Assembly: GCF_001500025.1 (NCBI RefSeq) | Contig: NZ_LQIW01000023.1 | Location: 310,001-374,000, forward strand | Length of the DNA: 64,000 bases | Origin: Mycobacterium sp. IS-1590 | GTDB lineage: Bacteria > Actinomycetota > Actinomycetes > Mycobacteriales > Mycobacteriaceae | Reading direction: 5' to 3' | Shown: positions 55,074 to 63,423 of the stretch, in pieces | Layout: every line of letters begins with the position of its first letter | How positions within the stretch are numbered: the stretch's first letter is position 1 | The notes under the pieces: model-generated | Seen by the model: the letters and a program-made list of their open reading frames with translations, nothing else | Database searches by the model: none | What the model was told of the DNA's origin: nothing | Position numbers and translations under genes: made by a program

Positions 55074-56128
55074 GCGGCACCGACAGCATCTATTTCAACC
55101 CGATCTGGGACGTCCGGATGACGGACACGTCGCTTCGCGACGGCAGCCACCACAAACGGCACCAGTTCACCAAGGAGGAAGTGCACGCGATCGTCGCGGC
55201 GCTGGACGCCGCCGGCGTACCGGTGATCGAGGTGACCCACGGCGACGGTCTCGGCGGGTCGAGCTTCAACTACGGCTTCTCCAAGACGCCCGAACAGGAG
55301 CTGATCAAGCTGGCCGCCGAGACGGCCAAGGAATCGAAGATCGCCTTCTTGATGCTGCCCGGTGTCGGCACCAAGGAGGACATCAAGGAGGCGCAGAACA
55401 ACGGCGGGTCGATCTGCCGCATCGCCACGCACTGCACCGAGGCCGACGTGTCCATCCAGCACTTCGGTCTGGCCCGTGAACTCGGCCTGGAGACCGTCGG
55501 CTTCCTGATGATGAGCCACACGATCCCGCCGGAGAAGTTGGCCGCGCAGGCCCGCATCATGGCCGACGCCGGCTGTCAGTGCGTGTACGTCGTCGACTCA
55601 GCGGGCGCGTTGGTGCTCGAGGGTGTTCGCGACCGGGTCGCGGCGCTGGTGGCGGAATTGGGCGACGACGCGCAGGTGGGCTTCCACGGCCACGAGAACC
55701 TCGGCCTCGGCGTCGCCAACTCGATCGAGGCCGTGCGCGCGGGCGCCAAGCAGATCGACGGGTCCTGCCGCCGGTTCGGCGCGGGCGCGGGCAATGCGCC
55801 GGTGGAGGCGTTGATCGGGGTGTTCGACAAGATCGGCGTCAAGACCGGCATCGACTTCTTCGACATCGCCGACGCCGCCGAGGAAGTCGTCGCACCCGCG
55901 ATGCCCGCCGAGTGCCTGCTGGACCGCAACGCGCTGATCATGGGCTACTCGGGGGTGTACTCCAGCTTCCTCAAGCACGCGATCCGCCAGTCCGAGCGCT
56001 ACGGCGTGCCGGCGCACCAGTTGTTGCACCGCGCCGGCCAGCGCAAGCTGATCGGCGGCCAGGAGGACCAGCTGATCGACATCGCGCTGGAGATCAAACG
56101 CGAGCAGGACAGCGCCAAGACCGGCTAG
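55070..56128 (+). CDS. hsaF: 4-Hydroxy-2-oxohexanoate aldolase HsaF
   Basis: A 352-residue DmpG/BphI-type aldolase TIM barrel. Arg23-Asp24 with His27 ('[13 protein letters not shown]') form the active site and part of the metal site; His206 and His208 ('FHGHENLG') complete the divalent metal. C-terminal dimer region '[20 protein letters not shown]'. It splits 4-hydroxy-2-oxohexanoate into pyruvate and propanal, forming a complex with HsaG. The stop overlaps the convergent dedA-like gene. Confidence 0.95.
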   Translation: MSGTDSIYFNPIWDVRMTDTSLRDGSHHKRHQFTKEEVHAIVAALDAAGVPVIEVTHGDGLGGSSFNYGFSKTPEQELIKLAAETAKESKIAFLMLPGVGTKEDIKEAQNNGGSICRIATHCTEADVSIQHFGLARELGLETVGFLMMSHTIPPEKLAAQARIMADAGCQCVYVVDSAGALVLEGVRDRVAALVAELGDDAQVGFHGHENLGLGVANSIEAVRAGAKQIDGSCRRFGAGAGNAPVEALIGVFDKIGVKTGIDFFDIADAAEEVVAPAMPAECLLDRNALIMGYSGVYSSFLKHAIRQSERYGVPAHQLLHRAGQRKLIGGQEDQLIDIALEIKREQDSAKTG

Positions 56129-56775
56129 CGACGGCTTGATCTGACGGCTCGGCGGCGCCTGGCCAGCCACACCGCGATCAGTACGGCCGTTACCGCCAGG
56201 ACCGCGTACTGGTAGCGCGATGTCCAGGTGGACACGGCTTCCCAGTTGTTGCCCAACTTGAAGCCGGCCACCACCAGCACGCTGTTCCATACCGCGCTGC
56301 CCGCCGTCGTGAGCGCGATGAAACGCACGAAGGGCATGGTGTAGATCCCGGCGGGAACCGAGACCAGGCTGCGAACCACGGGGATCATCCGCCCGAACAA
56401 CACCGCCACCGATCCGTAGCGACGAAACCACGCCTCGCTCTTGGCCAGGTCGTCGGCGGAGAAGAACGGCAGCCGCTCGACCAGCCGGTGCACCCGGTCG
56501 CGTCCGAGGCGGGCACCCACCAGATACAGCACGACGGCGCCCACCACCGAGCCCGCCGTCGTCGCGACGATGGCTTCTGCCAGCGACATCTCACCGCGGG
56601 CCGCGGACAGGCCCGCCAGGGGGAGAATGACCTCGCTCGGCAGCGGCGGGAAGATGTTCTCCGCGGCGATCACGGCGCCCGCGCCCAGGCCGCCGAGACG
56701 GTCCATCAACGACACCGCCCACCCCGCCGCGCCTCCGACGCTTGGTGCTGCGTCCGCGACGATGGTCACGGTCAA
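56125..56775 (-). CDS. DedA-family membrane protein
   Basis: A 216-residue DedA/SNARE-associated membrane protein: '[20 protein letters not shown]' (about 38-57), '[15 protein letters not shown]', and the family's charged motif '[18 protein letters not shown]' (about 125-142). DedA proteins are thought to move or flip polyprenyl-phosphate and phospholipids. TTG at 56775 with GGGGGA upstream; a GTG at 56769 is possible. Position beside hsaF is not explained by function. Confidence 0.85.
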   Translation of the reverse strand: MTVTIVADAAPSVGGAAGWAVSLMDRLGGLGAGAVIAAENIFPPLPSEVILPLAGLSAARGEMSLAEAIVATTAGSVVGAVVLYLVGARLGRDRVHRLVERLPFFSADDLAKSEAWFRRYGSVAVLFGRMIPVVRSLVSVPAGIYTMPFVRFIALTTAGSAVWNSVLVVAGFKLGNNWEAVSTWTSRYQYAVLAVTAVLIAVWLARRRRAVRSSRR

Positions 56776-56796
56776 GGTGCCGTCCCCCGGTTGGCG

Positions 56797-56854
56797 CGAA
56801 CGTGGGTTACCCGCACGTCTGATCGCGATTTGGCGTGCGGGTAACCCACGTTCG
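56797..56854. terminator. Perfect 21-bp inverted repeat after fmdA
   Basis: The arms 56797-56817 and 56834-56854 are exact reverse complements (left arm begins CGAACGTGGGTTACCCGC), with a 16-nt loop. It lies 7 nt after the fmdA stop and before the dedA start, so it most likely ends fmdB-fmdA transcription. It could equally bind a regulator in front of dedA. Confidence 0.65.
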
Positions 56855-56861
56855 GCGAGTC

Positions 56862-58115
56862 CTACGCCGCGGCACGTGGGGCGCCGATTCCGGGGTCGAT
56901 CTTCGCCGGCTCATCTGCAGTCGGGGCGATGGGAATGTCGAAGATCGCCGTCGGGAGATACACCGTCGCACAGGAATTCGGGATGTCCACGACGCCCGAG
57001 AACCGGCCTTCGATCGGGGCGGCTCCGAGCAGCAGGTACGCCTGTTCGGGGCTGTAGCCGAACTTCGTCAGGTAGTTGATCGCGTGCAGACACGCCCGCT
57101 GGTAGGCGAGTTGCGAGTCCAGGTAGCGCTGCTCACCGTCGAGGGTGACCGAGGTGCCCGAGAACGTCAGCCATTCGGAGTACTGCGGTTGGGTGTTGCC
57201 CGGGATGAAGATCGGATGCTCGCTGACCCCGTAGGTCTCCATTCCGCCGGAGATCACATCGACGTGCAGGTCGATGAATCCGCCCATCTCGATTGCCCCG
57301 CAGAAGGTGATCTCGCCGTCGCCCTGCGAGAAGTGCAAGTCGCCGACCGACAGCTTGGCGCCGTCGACGAACACCGGGTAGAAGACCCGGCTGCCTCTGG
57401 TCAGGTTCTTGATGTCCATGTTGCCGCCGTTCTCGCGAGGCGGCGCGGTGCGAGCCCCCTCGGCCGCGACCTTGTCGAACGCGTCGCCGGTGAGAGTGCC
57501 GAGGACCGCGTCGGTCGGGTTCGGTGGCAGCGCCAACGGCGGTTTGCGATCCGGGTCGGTCGCGATCAACGCGGCCTCGCGGGAGTTCCAGTTGTTGAGC
57601 AGCTCGGCCGACGGCGCAGTCCCCATCAGGCCGGGGTGGGTGATGCCGGTGAACTCGACGCCGGGTACGTGACGTGAGGTCGCCTTCTCTCCGGAGAAGT
57701 CCCAAACCGCCTTGTAGGCGTCCGGGAACTGGTCGACCAGGAAGCTACCGCCGTTGCTCTTGGCGAAAATTCCCGTGTAGCCCCAGCCCTGACCGGCCAG
57801 TGGTCCGGAGTCCTCTTGTGGGATGGGGCCGACGTCGAGGATGTCCACGATCAGCAGGTCACCGGGATGGGCGCCTTCCACAGCGATCGGTCCCGACAGC
57901 GCGTGCACCTTGGACATCGGAGCGTTGAGGATGTCTTCTGCGGAGTCGTCGTTGTGGATGTCGCCGTCGAACCACTCCCGACAGTGGACCCGGAACGAGT
58001 CGCCCGGCTTGACCGTGACCGCCGCGGGGATGTCGGGGTGCCAGCGGTTGTGTCCGACTATCTGTTGGTCGGGGAACCGCCTGGTGGAGTCGAGCGGAAA
58101 GATCAGTTCGGGCAT
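56862..58115 (-). CDS. fmdA: Formamidase/acetamidase FmdA
   Basis: A 417-residue acetamidase/formamidase family protein, the length of bacterial formamidases: 'PDQQIVGHNRWHPDIPAAVT' start, 'ILDVGPIPQEDSGPLAGQGW' near 95, 'GKATSRH'-type substrate region 'GVEFTGITHPGLMGTAPSAE', and 'CGAIEMGGFIDLHVDVISGG'. It hydrolyses formamide (or short aliphatic amides) to ammonia and the acid in the cytosol, a nitrogen-scavenging role. Operon with the small FmdB-like gene 10 nt upstream. Confidence 0.88.
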   Translation of the reverse strand: MPELIFPLDSTRRFPDQQIVGHNRWHPDIPAAVTVKPGDSFRVHCREWFDGDIHNDDSAEDILNAPMSKVHALSGPIAVEGAHPGDLLIVDILDVGPIPQEDSGPLAGQGWGYTGIFAKSNGGSFLVDQFPDAYKAVWDFSGEKATSRHVPGVEFTGITHPGLMGTAPSAELLNNWNSREAALIATDPDRKPPLALPPNPTDAVLGTLTGDAFDKVAAEGARTAPPRENGGNMDIKNLTRGSRVFYPVFVDGAKLSVGDLHFSQGDGEITFCGAIEMGGFIDLHVDVISGGMETYGVSEHPIFIPGNTQPQYSEWLTFSGTSVTLDGEQRYLDSQLAYQRACLHAINYLTKFGYSPEQAYLLLGAAPIEGRFSGVVDIPNSCATVYLPTAIFDIPIAPTADEPAKIDPGIGAPRAAA

Positions 58116-58125
58116 GGGATCACCT

Positions 58126-58407
58126 TCAGGGTCGGGGGAGCATGCGGTGTCGCGGGTCAGTGCTCGTGGGTCGGCGACGAGTCGCGGGTGGTGGTGCGGT
58201 GACGACTCCGGGACGATCAGCGCTGGCGCGGGTCGCGTCCTGGAGTTTCATCGCGATGTCGGTGCGGCCCAAATGGGGCATCGGCATCATCTTCAGCGCG
58301 TGCCCCGCGCACTGCGGGCAGTCGACGATGTCCGGGCAGCTTTGCATGGAGAACGCCTGTTCGGTTATTCCGCAGCCGGATTCGCATCGAAACCTGTAGA
58401 GCACCAT
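58126..58407 (-). CDS. fmdB: FmdB-family zinc-ribbon protein
   Basis: A 93-residue protein with an N-terminal zinc ribbon: Cys8 and Cys12 ('YRFRCESGCG'), Cys30 and Cys33 ('DCPQC'), then a disordered Pro/Arg-rich tail. The family is named after the putative formamidase regulator of Methylophilus; here it precedes fmdA, the same pairing. Whether it regulates or assists amidase expression is not known. Confidence 0.8.
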   Translation of the reverse strand: MVLYRFRCESGCGITEQAFSMQSCPDIVDCPQCAGHALKMMPMPHLGRTDIAMKLQDATRASADRPGVVTAPPPATRRRPTSTDPRHRMLPRP

Positions 58408-58513
58408 GATCAGCTCCGTACAGCTCGAGATTGCGGGGACACGTCAGCGGCATACCCCGCCGCTACCGAGGTAACCCTGCTCGGTCGTTGGACCCGACCG
58501 GCACGATGGGGAC

Positions 58514-60592
58514 ATGGCGACCCGTGGACAAGCTCAGTCGATTCTCGAGCAGCTGGCCGGGCGGCAGGCCTTGTTACGGGACGACCAGTGGGCCGCGATC
58601 GAGGCGTTGGTGGTGCACCGTCGTCGGGCATTGGTCGTCCAGCGCACGGGCTGGGGTAAGTCCGCGGTCTACTTCATCGCCGCCAAACTGCTGCGCGCCG
58701 AGGGGCGCGGCCCGACGGTGATCGTCTCGCCGCTGTTGGCGCTGATGCGCAACCAGGTCGCCGCCGCCGAGCGAGCCGGCGTCCACGCTGCCACCATCAA
58801 TTCGAGCAATGTCGCCGAATGGGACGACATTCATGAGCGCGTGCGGACCGGAGAACTCGACGTGCTGTTGGTCAGCCCAGAGCGGTTGAACAACCCCGAC
58901 TTTCGAGACGCCGTGCTGCCGGCGCTGGCACGTGATGCCGGGCTGGTGGTGGTCGACGAGGCGCACTGCGTGTCCGATTGGGGACACGATTTCCGGCCCG
59001 ACTACCGGCGGATCCGCACGCTGATCGCCGAGCTCGGCGCCGGTATTCCGGTGCTGGCAACCACCGCCACGGCCAACGATCGGGTGGTTGACGATGTCGC
59101 GGCGCAGTTGGGTGTCGGCGGTGGTGACACCGTGGTGCTGCGGGGCGGGCTGGACCGCGAGTCGTTGCGCCTCTCGGTGGTCAAGGCGGGCAACCCGGCC
59201 CAACGTGCGGCATGGCTTGCCACACAATTGAATTCGTTGCCCGGTTCGGGAATTGTGTACACGCTGACGGTGGCGCAGGCGCACGACATCGCCGCGCTGT
59301 TGCGCGAGCAGGGGCATCCGGTGGCCGCGTACACCGGCGCGACCGAGGCCGCCGAACGCGAACAACTGGAGGCCGATCTGCTGGCCAACCGGGTCAAGGC
59401 CCTGATCGCGACGTCGGCGCTGGGTATGGGATTCGACAAACCCGACCTCGGCTTCGTCGTGCACCTCGGCGCACCGTCCTCACCGATCGCGTACTACCAG
59501 CAGGTCGGCCGCGCGGGCCGTTCGACGGCCAGCGCCGAGGTGATCCTGTTGCCGGGCCGTGAGGATCAGGACGTCTGGCGGTACTTCTCGTCGGTCGCGT
59601 TCCCATCGGAAGCCCTGGTGCGCAATGTGATTCGTGTCCTGCAGCCGGACCGTCCGCAGTCCACGGCGGCGTTGGAGCCGATGGTCGACCTCAACCGGAC
59701 GCGGCTGGAGATGGTGTTGAAGGTGCTCGACGTCGACGGGGCGGTCCGGCGGGTGAAGGGCGGCTGGATCGGCACCGGCATGGAGTGGACCTACGACGAA
59801 GTTCGCTACCGCAAGCTCGACGAAGCGCGTAAACGAGAGCAGCAGGCGATGCTCGACTATCAAGCGACCGGCCGCTGCCGGATGGCGTTCCTGCGAGCCC
59901 AACTCGACGATCCCGAACTCGACGAGGGGGAGCGGTGCGGCCGGTGCGACAACTGCGCGGGCTCGCGTTATGAGGCTGTCGTCGACGCCGAGGCCGTGGA
60001 CGCCACCCGCACGCGGCTCATGCGGCCCGGGGTCGAATTGACGCCGCGCAAACAGTGGCCGTCGGGGCTCGAGAAGCTCGGGCTGGAGCTCAAGGGGAAG
60101 ATCAGCGACGGACCGGAGTCCGGCCGCGCCATCGGCAGGTTGACCGATCTCGGTTGGGGAGCACGCCTGCGGCGCGTGCTCGACGAACCGGACGCGGAGG
60201 TTTCCGACGACGTGGTGCAGGGCGCCGTACAGGTGCTGGCCGCATGGGACTGGGAGACCCGCCCAGCCGCGGTGATGGCCCTGGACTCGGACACGCATCC
60301 GCTGTTGATCACCTCGCTGGCGCGTGAATTGTCCCGGCTGGGCCGACTCACGGACCTGGGTGTGCTGCGATACGCGCCCGGACGTAGACCGGTGACCGCG
60401 GCGAACTCGGCGTACCGCGTCGCCGCGCTGAACGGTGCGTGGGAGATTCCGGATCTGACGGGGGTAGCGGGACCGGTGCTGTTGGTCGATGACGTCACCG
60501 ACACAGGGTGGACGCTGACGATGGCCTCGCGGCTGGTCAGAGCGGCGGGCGCGCCGGCGGTACTGCCGTTTGCGCTGGCCAGCGTGAGCTGA
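58514..60592 (+). CDS. RecQ-family DNA helicase with C-terminal phosphoribosyltransferase-like domain
   Basis: A 692-residue superfamily 2 helicase. Walker A 'RTGWGKS' (44-50), DEAH box at 148-151 followed by the RecQ loop 'CVSDWGHDFRPDY', motif V/VI 'TSALGMGFDKPDLGFVVHLG' and 'QQVGRAGRS'. A RecQ-type zinc site follows (Cys near 455, then 'CGRCDNC' near 477). After a linker, the C-terminus (about 540-692) resembles a PRTase: 'DDVTDTGWTLTMASRLVRAA' (about 658-677) has the PRPP-loop pattern. It lacks the HRDC domain. ATP-driven DNA unwinding in repair is the family role; the added domain's role is unknown. Confidence 0.85.
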   Translation: MATRGQAQSILEQLAGRQALLRDDQWAAIEALVVHRRRALVVQRTGWGKSAVYFIAAKLLRAEGRGPTVIVSPLLALMRNQVAAAERAGVHAATINSSNVAEWDDIHERVRTGELDVLLVSPERLNNPDFRDAVLPALARDAGLVVVDEAHCVSDWGHDFRPDYRRIRTLIAELGAGIPVLATTATANDRVVDDVAAQLGVGGGDTVVLRGGLDRESLRLSVVKAGNPAQRAAWLATQLNSLPGSGIVYTLTVAQAHDIAALLREQGHPVAAYTGATEAAEREQLEADLLANRVKALIATSALGMGFDKPDLGFVVHLGAPSSPIAYYQQVGRAGRSTASAEVILLPGREDQDVWRYFSSVAFPSEALVRNVIRVLQPDRPQSTAALEPMVDLNRTRLEMVLKVLDVDGAVRRVKGGWIGTGMEWTYDEVRYRKLDEARKREQQAMLDYQATGRCRMAFLRAQLDDPELDEGERCGRCDNCAGSRYEAVVDAEAVDATRTRLMRPGVELTPRKQWPSGLEKLGLELKGKISDGPESGRAIGRLTDLGWGARLRRVLDEPDAEVSDDVVQGAVQVLAAWDWETRPAAVMALDSDTHPLLITSLARELSRLGRLTDLGVLRYAPGRRPVTAANSAYRVAALNGAWEIPDLTGVAGPVLLVDDVTDTGWTLTMASRLVRAAGAPAVLPFALASVS

Positions 60593-60783
60593 GCGGTAAT
60601 TCCCGCCTCCGAGTGCTTAAGGGGTTGACATCACGCACCACCTGCGTGCGATCACCGCTGTTAGCGCGCTGGGGTTGCTGACACCTGAAAAACGGGGTTT
60701 GTACTGGCGCTGTTTAGCCCGCCCCCCGGGTTGGTTACGCCTTACGGAGCGGCCACCGTGTCGCAGACCGAAGGAGTGATTTG

Positions 60784-61194
60784 ATGAACCTGACCGCAAC
60801 GACCGTTCGACGCGGCCTGTACGGCATGTTCGCCGGCGGCCTGCTTGCTTTCGGTTCCGCCGCAATCGTGGCACCGGTTGCCAACGCGCAGCCGGCCCCG
60901 GTACCGACGCAGGACAACACCTGCAGCGTGAGTGCGATTGCCAACACCTCGAGCACGGTGTCGGCCTCGACCAGCACCTATCTCGCCTCGAACCCCGAGG
61001 CCAATGAGGCGCTTACGGAGATCGCCACGAAGCCGCAGGATCAGGCCAAGCAGGACTTCCGCGCATATTTCGCGCAGAACCCGCAGGTCGAGTCCGAGCT
61101 GAAGGCGATCAACCAGCCGGTCACCGAGATTTCGAGCCAGTGTGGTGTCGAAGTGACGCCGACGCCGATCTCGGCCGCGTTGACTGACGCGTAA
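60784..61194 (+). CDS. Secreted hemophore-like protein
   Basis: A 136-residue exported protein: signal peptide 1-35 ('GMFAGGLLAFGSAAIVAPVA' core, cleavage near ANA-QP), then a small helical domain with one probable disulfide, Cys47 to Cys120. It resembles the mycobacterial hemophore family (Rv0203-like): 'TYLASNPEANEALTEIATKP' and 'FRAYFAQNPQVESELKAINQ'. Haem binding is inferred from family only. ATG at 60784 preceded by AAGGAGTGA. A TTGACA box lies at 60625. It ends in a strong stem-loop. Confidence 0.78.
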   Translation: MNLTATTVRRGLYGMFAGGLLAFGSAAIVAPVANAQPAPVPTQDNTCSVSAIANTSSTVSASTSTYLASNPEANEALTEIATKPQDQAKQDFRAYFAQNPQVESELKAINQPVTEISSQCGVEVTPTPISAALTDA

Positions 61195-61206
61195 CCCAAG
61201 CACGAC

Positions 61207-61239
61207 CTTGTGGCGCCGGCTCCCAGCCGGCGCCACAAG
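61207..61239. terminator. Strong hairpin terminator after the hemophore-like gene
   Basis: A 15-bp perfect GC-rich inverted repeat (arms 61207-61221 and 61225-61239, CTTGTGGCGCCGGCT) with a 3-nt loop, 12 nt after the stop codon. It also faces the end of the remnant on the other strand. Confidence 0.85.
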
Positions 61240-61244
61240 TGTGT

Positions 61245-61541
61245 CTACGGGTTGTAGAGCACTGGTCCGCCGGGGTCGATCGGCACCACCTCGTAGGTGC
61301 CGCCACCGGTGCGCTCGGGGTTCTGCCCGGGGTCGGCCGTCCCGGCGGTAGGCGCTCGGACCACCTCGCCCGGGCTCTGCGGCGCGGTCTGGGCCGTGGC
61401 GGGCGGCGCCTCGCACTCGCCGGCAGCCGAGTTCCAGTCGCCGCCGGACACAATGCAGCATGCTTCGGAATCTTGCTTCCACTGGGCATAGGTGATGTCG
61501 CCGAGTTCGCACTGACGGGTGGGGATCTCGATGCAGGCACC
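61245..61541 (-). pseudogene. Remnant of a Cys-containing secreted protein, 5' end lost
   Basis: The frame ending at 61245 is open upstream well beyond its first possible start (GTG 61451), and the upstream codons read as real protein: 'CIEIPTRQCELGDITYAQW', 'SEACCIVSGGDWNSAAGEC', then a Pro/Thr/Gly-rich tail ending 'PIDPGGPVLYNP'. Paired cysteines suggest an exported protein, but signal peptide and start are missing. At about 61535 the sequence changes into a different gene in another frame. If a shortened gene is still made it would start at GTG 61451 (68 residues). Confidence 0.5.
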
Positions 61542-61668
61542 GATTCGGGTGCAGCAACAGCATGGCGAGCAGTTCGCGCTGCTTGGGTCCGCCGAGATCC
61601 ACCGGTCGGCTGCCGTCGCCAGTGACAGCGAGCGGACCCAGGATGCCGAATTCCGGCAGCCCGGTCAC
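61530..61668 (-). pseudogene. 5' fragment of an AfsR/SARP-type regulator gene
   Basis: From GTG 61668 the frame encodes 'LPEFGILGPLAVTGDG' and 'LGGPKQRELLAMLLLHPNR', the unmistakable beginning of the OmpR-like DNA-binding domain of AfsR/SARP regulators. The similarity stops after about 44 residues ('HPNRCLHRD'), and the frame continues as unrelated Arg-rich sequence antisense to the hemophore gene. The rest of the regulator is absent, so this is a truncated fragment joined to the Cys-rich remnant. Confidence 0.7.
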
Positions 61669-61748
61669 GACGTCGCTCCGCCGACTTTCACCAGGTCAGC
61701 GTAGCGTTCGAGGGGTACGGCGGGAGGCCCTGAGTCACCGAATACGCA

Positions 61749-61777
61749 CAGCCGCCCTGCCATCGGCAGGGCGGCTG
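61749..61777. terminator. Hairpin terminator of the exported Pro-rich protein gene
   Basis: A 13-bp perfect inverted repeat (CAGCCGCCCTGCC, 61749-61761 and 61765-61777) with a 3-nt loop, 20 nt after the minus-strand stop at 61798. The 61669-61748 stretch on either side holds no gene that I can support. Confidence 0.82.
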
Positions 61778-61797
61778 CGGTGTGGAGGTTCAACGCC

Positions 61798-62232
61798 TCA
61801 TCGGTAAGCGATGAACACGCCGTTTTCCAGGAACACGCCGAATGCGTTCGCCTCAGCGTTCCACTCGACCTTCAGCGGGGTGTTGAGATCGGGGAAATCC
61901 GGACGCAGATCGGCTGGCGGGAGCCAGACATCCGGAACGTTGAGACGTGCCGGGTCATCCCAGTGTCCCGGCGGAACGCCATAGAACGGGTTCGGAAGCA
62001 CGCCTATCGTGGGGTCCTTCTTCACCTGTCCGGGCGGGCCGAACGGGTTGTGCCCGGGCGGATCACCCGGCGCCCAGTTCGAGATGGCCGGCGCGGGCGG
62101 ATTCGGCGGACCAGGGATGTTCGGCCACTTCGGCCCCGGGTCGGCTTGCGCCAGCCCGCTGCCCAGTGCGAATGCCGACAAACCGAGCGCACCCGCCATT
62201 GCCGTGGTGGCCGCAAGTTTCTTGATCTCCAC
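61798..62232 (-). CDS. Exported Pro/Gly-rich protein of unknown function
   Basis: A 144-residue protein. Signal peptide 1-30 ('AATTAMAGALGLSAFALGSG', cleavage near AQA-DP), then a Pro-rich region ('WPNIPGPPNPPAPAISNWAP', 'PGHNPFGPPGQVKKDPTIGV') and a C-terminal part ending 'NAFGVFLENGVFIAYR'. It has no cysteine and no enzyme motif. Such small exported Pro-rich proteins are common in mycobacteria. GTG at 62232 follows AAGGAG. The 183 bp upstream (62233-62415) hold short CCGACCG/CCGGTGCGA repeats and are AT-richer, without a gene. Confidence 0.75.
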   Translation of the reverse strand: MEIKKLAATTAMAGALGLSAFALGSGLAQADPGPKWPNIPGPPNPPAPAISNWAPGDPPGHNPFGPPGQVKKDPTIGVLPNPFYGVPPGHWDDPARLNVPDVWLPPADLRPDFPDLNTPLKVEWNAEANAFGVFLENGVFIAYR

Positions 62233-62415
62233 AGTTGAACTCCTTGTTCGGTGATGGCGCCGATGGTCACGGCGCTACATCGACTTGTTGTTCGTAACCG
62301 CCCCGACCGCCCCGACCGGTGCGACCGGTGCGGCTTGAAGACCCCCAGACGCAATCTGAGTACCCCCGACCCCGGTGGCAAAACACGCAAACTCGAAAAA
62401 AGTATGTTTGCTGGT

Positions 62416-63339
62416 CTAACTGCTGCCGCGAGGTTTGGCACCCCCCAGCTGTGCGGTCACGGCGTCTGCCGTCGCCACCAGCGCTCGCGCTCGCTCGCTG
62501 ATCTCTTTGTCGGTCAACGCTTTCCCGATGTGCATCGAGGCCACCATGATCTGTCGCTGGTAGTGGTCGTACACCGGCGCCGAGATCACGCTGATATCGA
62601 ATCTAGCGGAGCGGTGTTTGCCTTCTGATCCGTTCTCGCCACGCAGGTAGACCCGCTCGCCGACATCGGAGACCAGTTCACCGAGCAGCGCACGCAACTC
62701 GTCAGGTAATTGGGTCGACATTCCCGCCATCAACGAATACAGCCGTCGCCCACCCGGCGTCAGCCGCTCGACCAGGTAACCGTCCGCGCGGCATTCGGCG
62801 ATCACCCGGTGCAGCCGTTCTGTGTCGGTCCGCAGCGGAAGCGTCGGCTCCTTGGCCAACCATTCGCGTTCGGCCACGTCGTCCCAGAGCACGAACATCA
62901 GGCCCACCGGAGGGGCGAACGGATAGCTCTGGCCTACCTCGACACCCGGCCGCGCGCCGGCGGGCGCCACGAGGTCCAGCACCGTGATCCGGTCGTCAAC
63001 CACGCCCGAGAGCGCCGCGGTGACACCGAACCGCGCCGAGAGCCGACGCAGTTCCTCCCTGGCGGCCGGGCTGACGCGCAACGCCTCCTGGGCCCGGTGC
63101 CCGAGCGTGATCAGCGACGGGCCCAGTCGGTACGTCTTGTCGGTCGGGTCGCGCACCAGGTAGCCCGCGTCGCACAACGAGGAGACGATGCCCAGGCAGG
63201 TCGGCTTGCTCAGCCCCACACGGCGGGCCAGGTCCGATACACCGAAGCGTTCGGCGGGACGGTCCGCGAGGTAGTCCAGCACGCGCACCACCCGGTCGGT
63301 CGGGGGTGATGCGCGGCCGGAAGGCGCGGTGCCGGACAC
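62416..63339 (-). CDS. IclR-family transcriptional regulator
   Basis: A 307-residue IclR protein: N-terminal winged helix (about 14-75: 'VVRVLDYLADRPAERFGVSD', 'RRVGLSKPTCLGIVSSLCDA') and C-terminal GAF-like effector domain ('GARPGVEVGQSYPFAPPVGL', 'RFDISVISAPVYDHYQRQIM'). It is divergent from the Rv3531c-like gene; the KstR operator lies between, so the regulator may itself be KstR-controlled or may add a second input to the neighbouring operon. GTG at 63339. Confidence 0.87.
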   Translation of the reverse strand: MSGTAPSGRASPPTDRVVRVLDYLADRPAERFGVSDLARRVGLSKPTCLGIVSSLCDAGYLVRDPTDKTYRLGPSLITLGHRAQEALRVSPAAREELRRLSARFGVTAALSGVVDDRITVLDLVAPAGARPGVEVGQSYPFAPPVGLMFVLWDDVAEREWLAKEPTLPLRTDTERLHRVIAECRADGYLVERLTPGGRRLYSLMAGMSTQLPDELRALLGELVSDVGERVYLRGENGSEGKHRSARFDISVISAPVYDHYQRQIMVASMHIGKALTDKEISERARALVATADAVTAQLGGAKPRGSS

Positions 63340-63399
63340 GTCAGCAGCCTACTTTATGTTCCATATATGTACCGCCACGGTCGATATATTGACTCCTGC

Positions 63400-63413
63400 T
63401 AGAACGCGTTCTA
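63400..63413. promoter_or_regulatory. KstR operator, Rv3531c-like gene
   Basis: TAGAACGCGTTCTA, a perfect 14-bp palindrome and the best KstR match in the window. It ends 10 nt before the GTG at 63424 and is 60 nt from the IclR start. Confidence 0.93.
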
Positions 63414-63423
63414 GTTTCGCAGT

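Noticed and set aside
53363-56128. hsaEGF as a general phenol meta-cleavage (DmpEFG) operon
   Set aside because: The enzymes are homologous, but the shared KstR operator with kstD and the surrounding steroid genes support the Hsa assignment.
60601-60783. Sigma-70-like promoter with TTGACA at 60625 before the hemophore-like gene
   Set aside because: The -35 box is clear but no acceptable -10 is seen at the right distance, so I mention it but do not list it as a feature.
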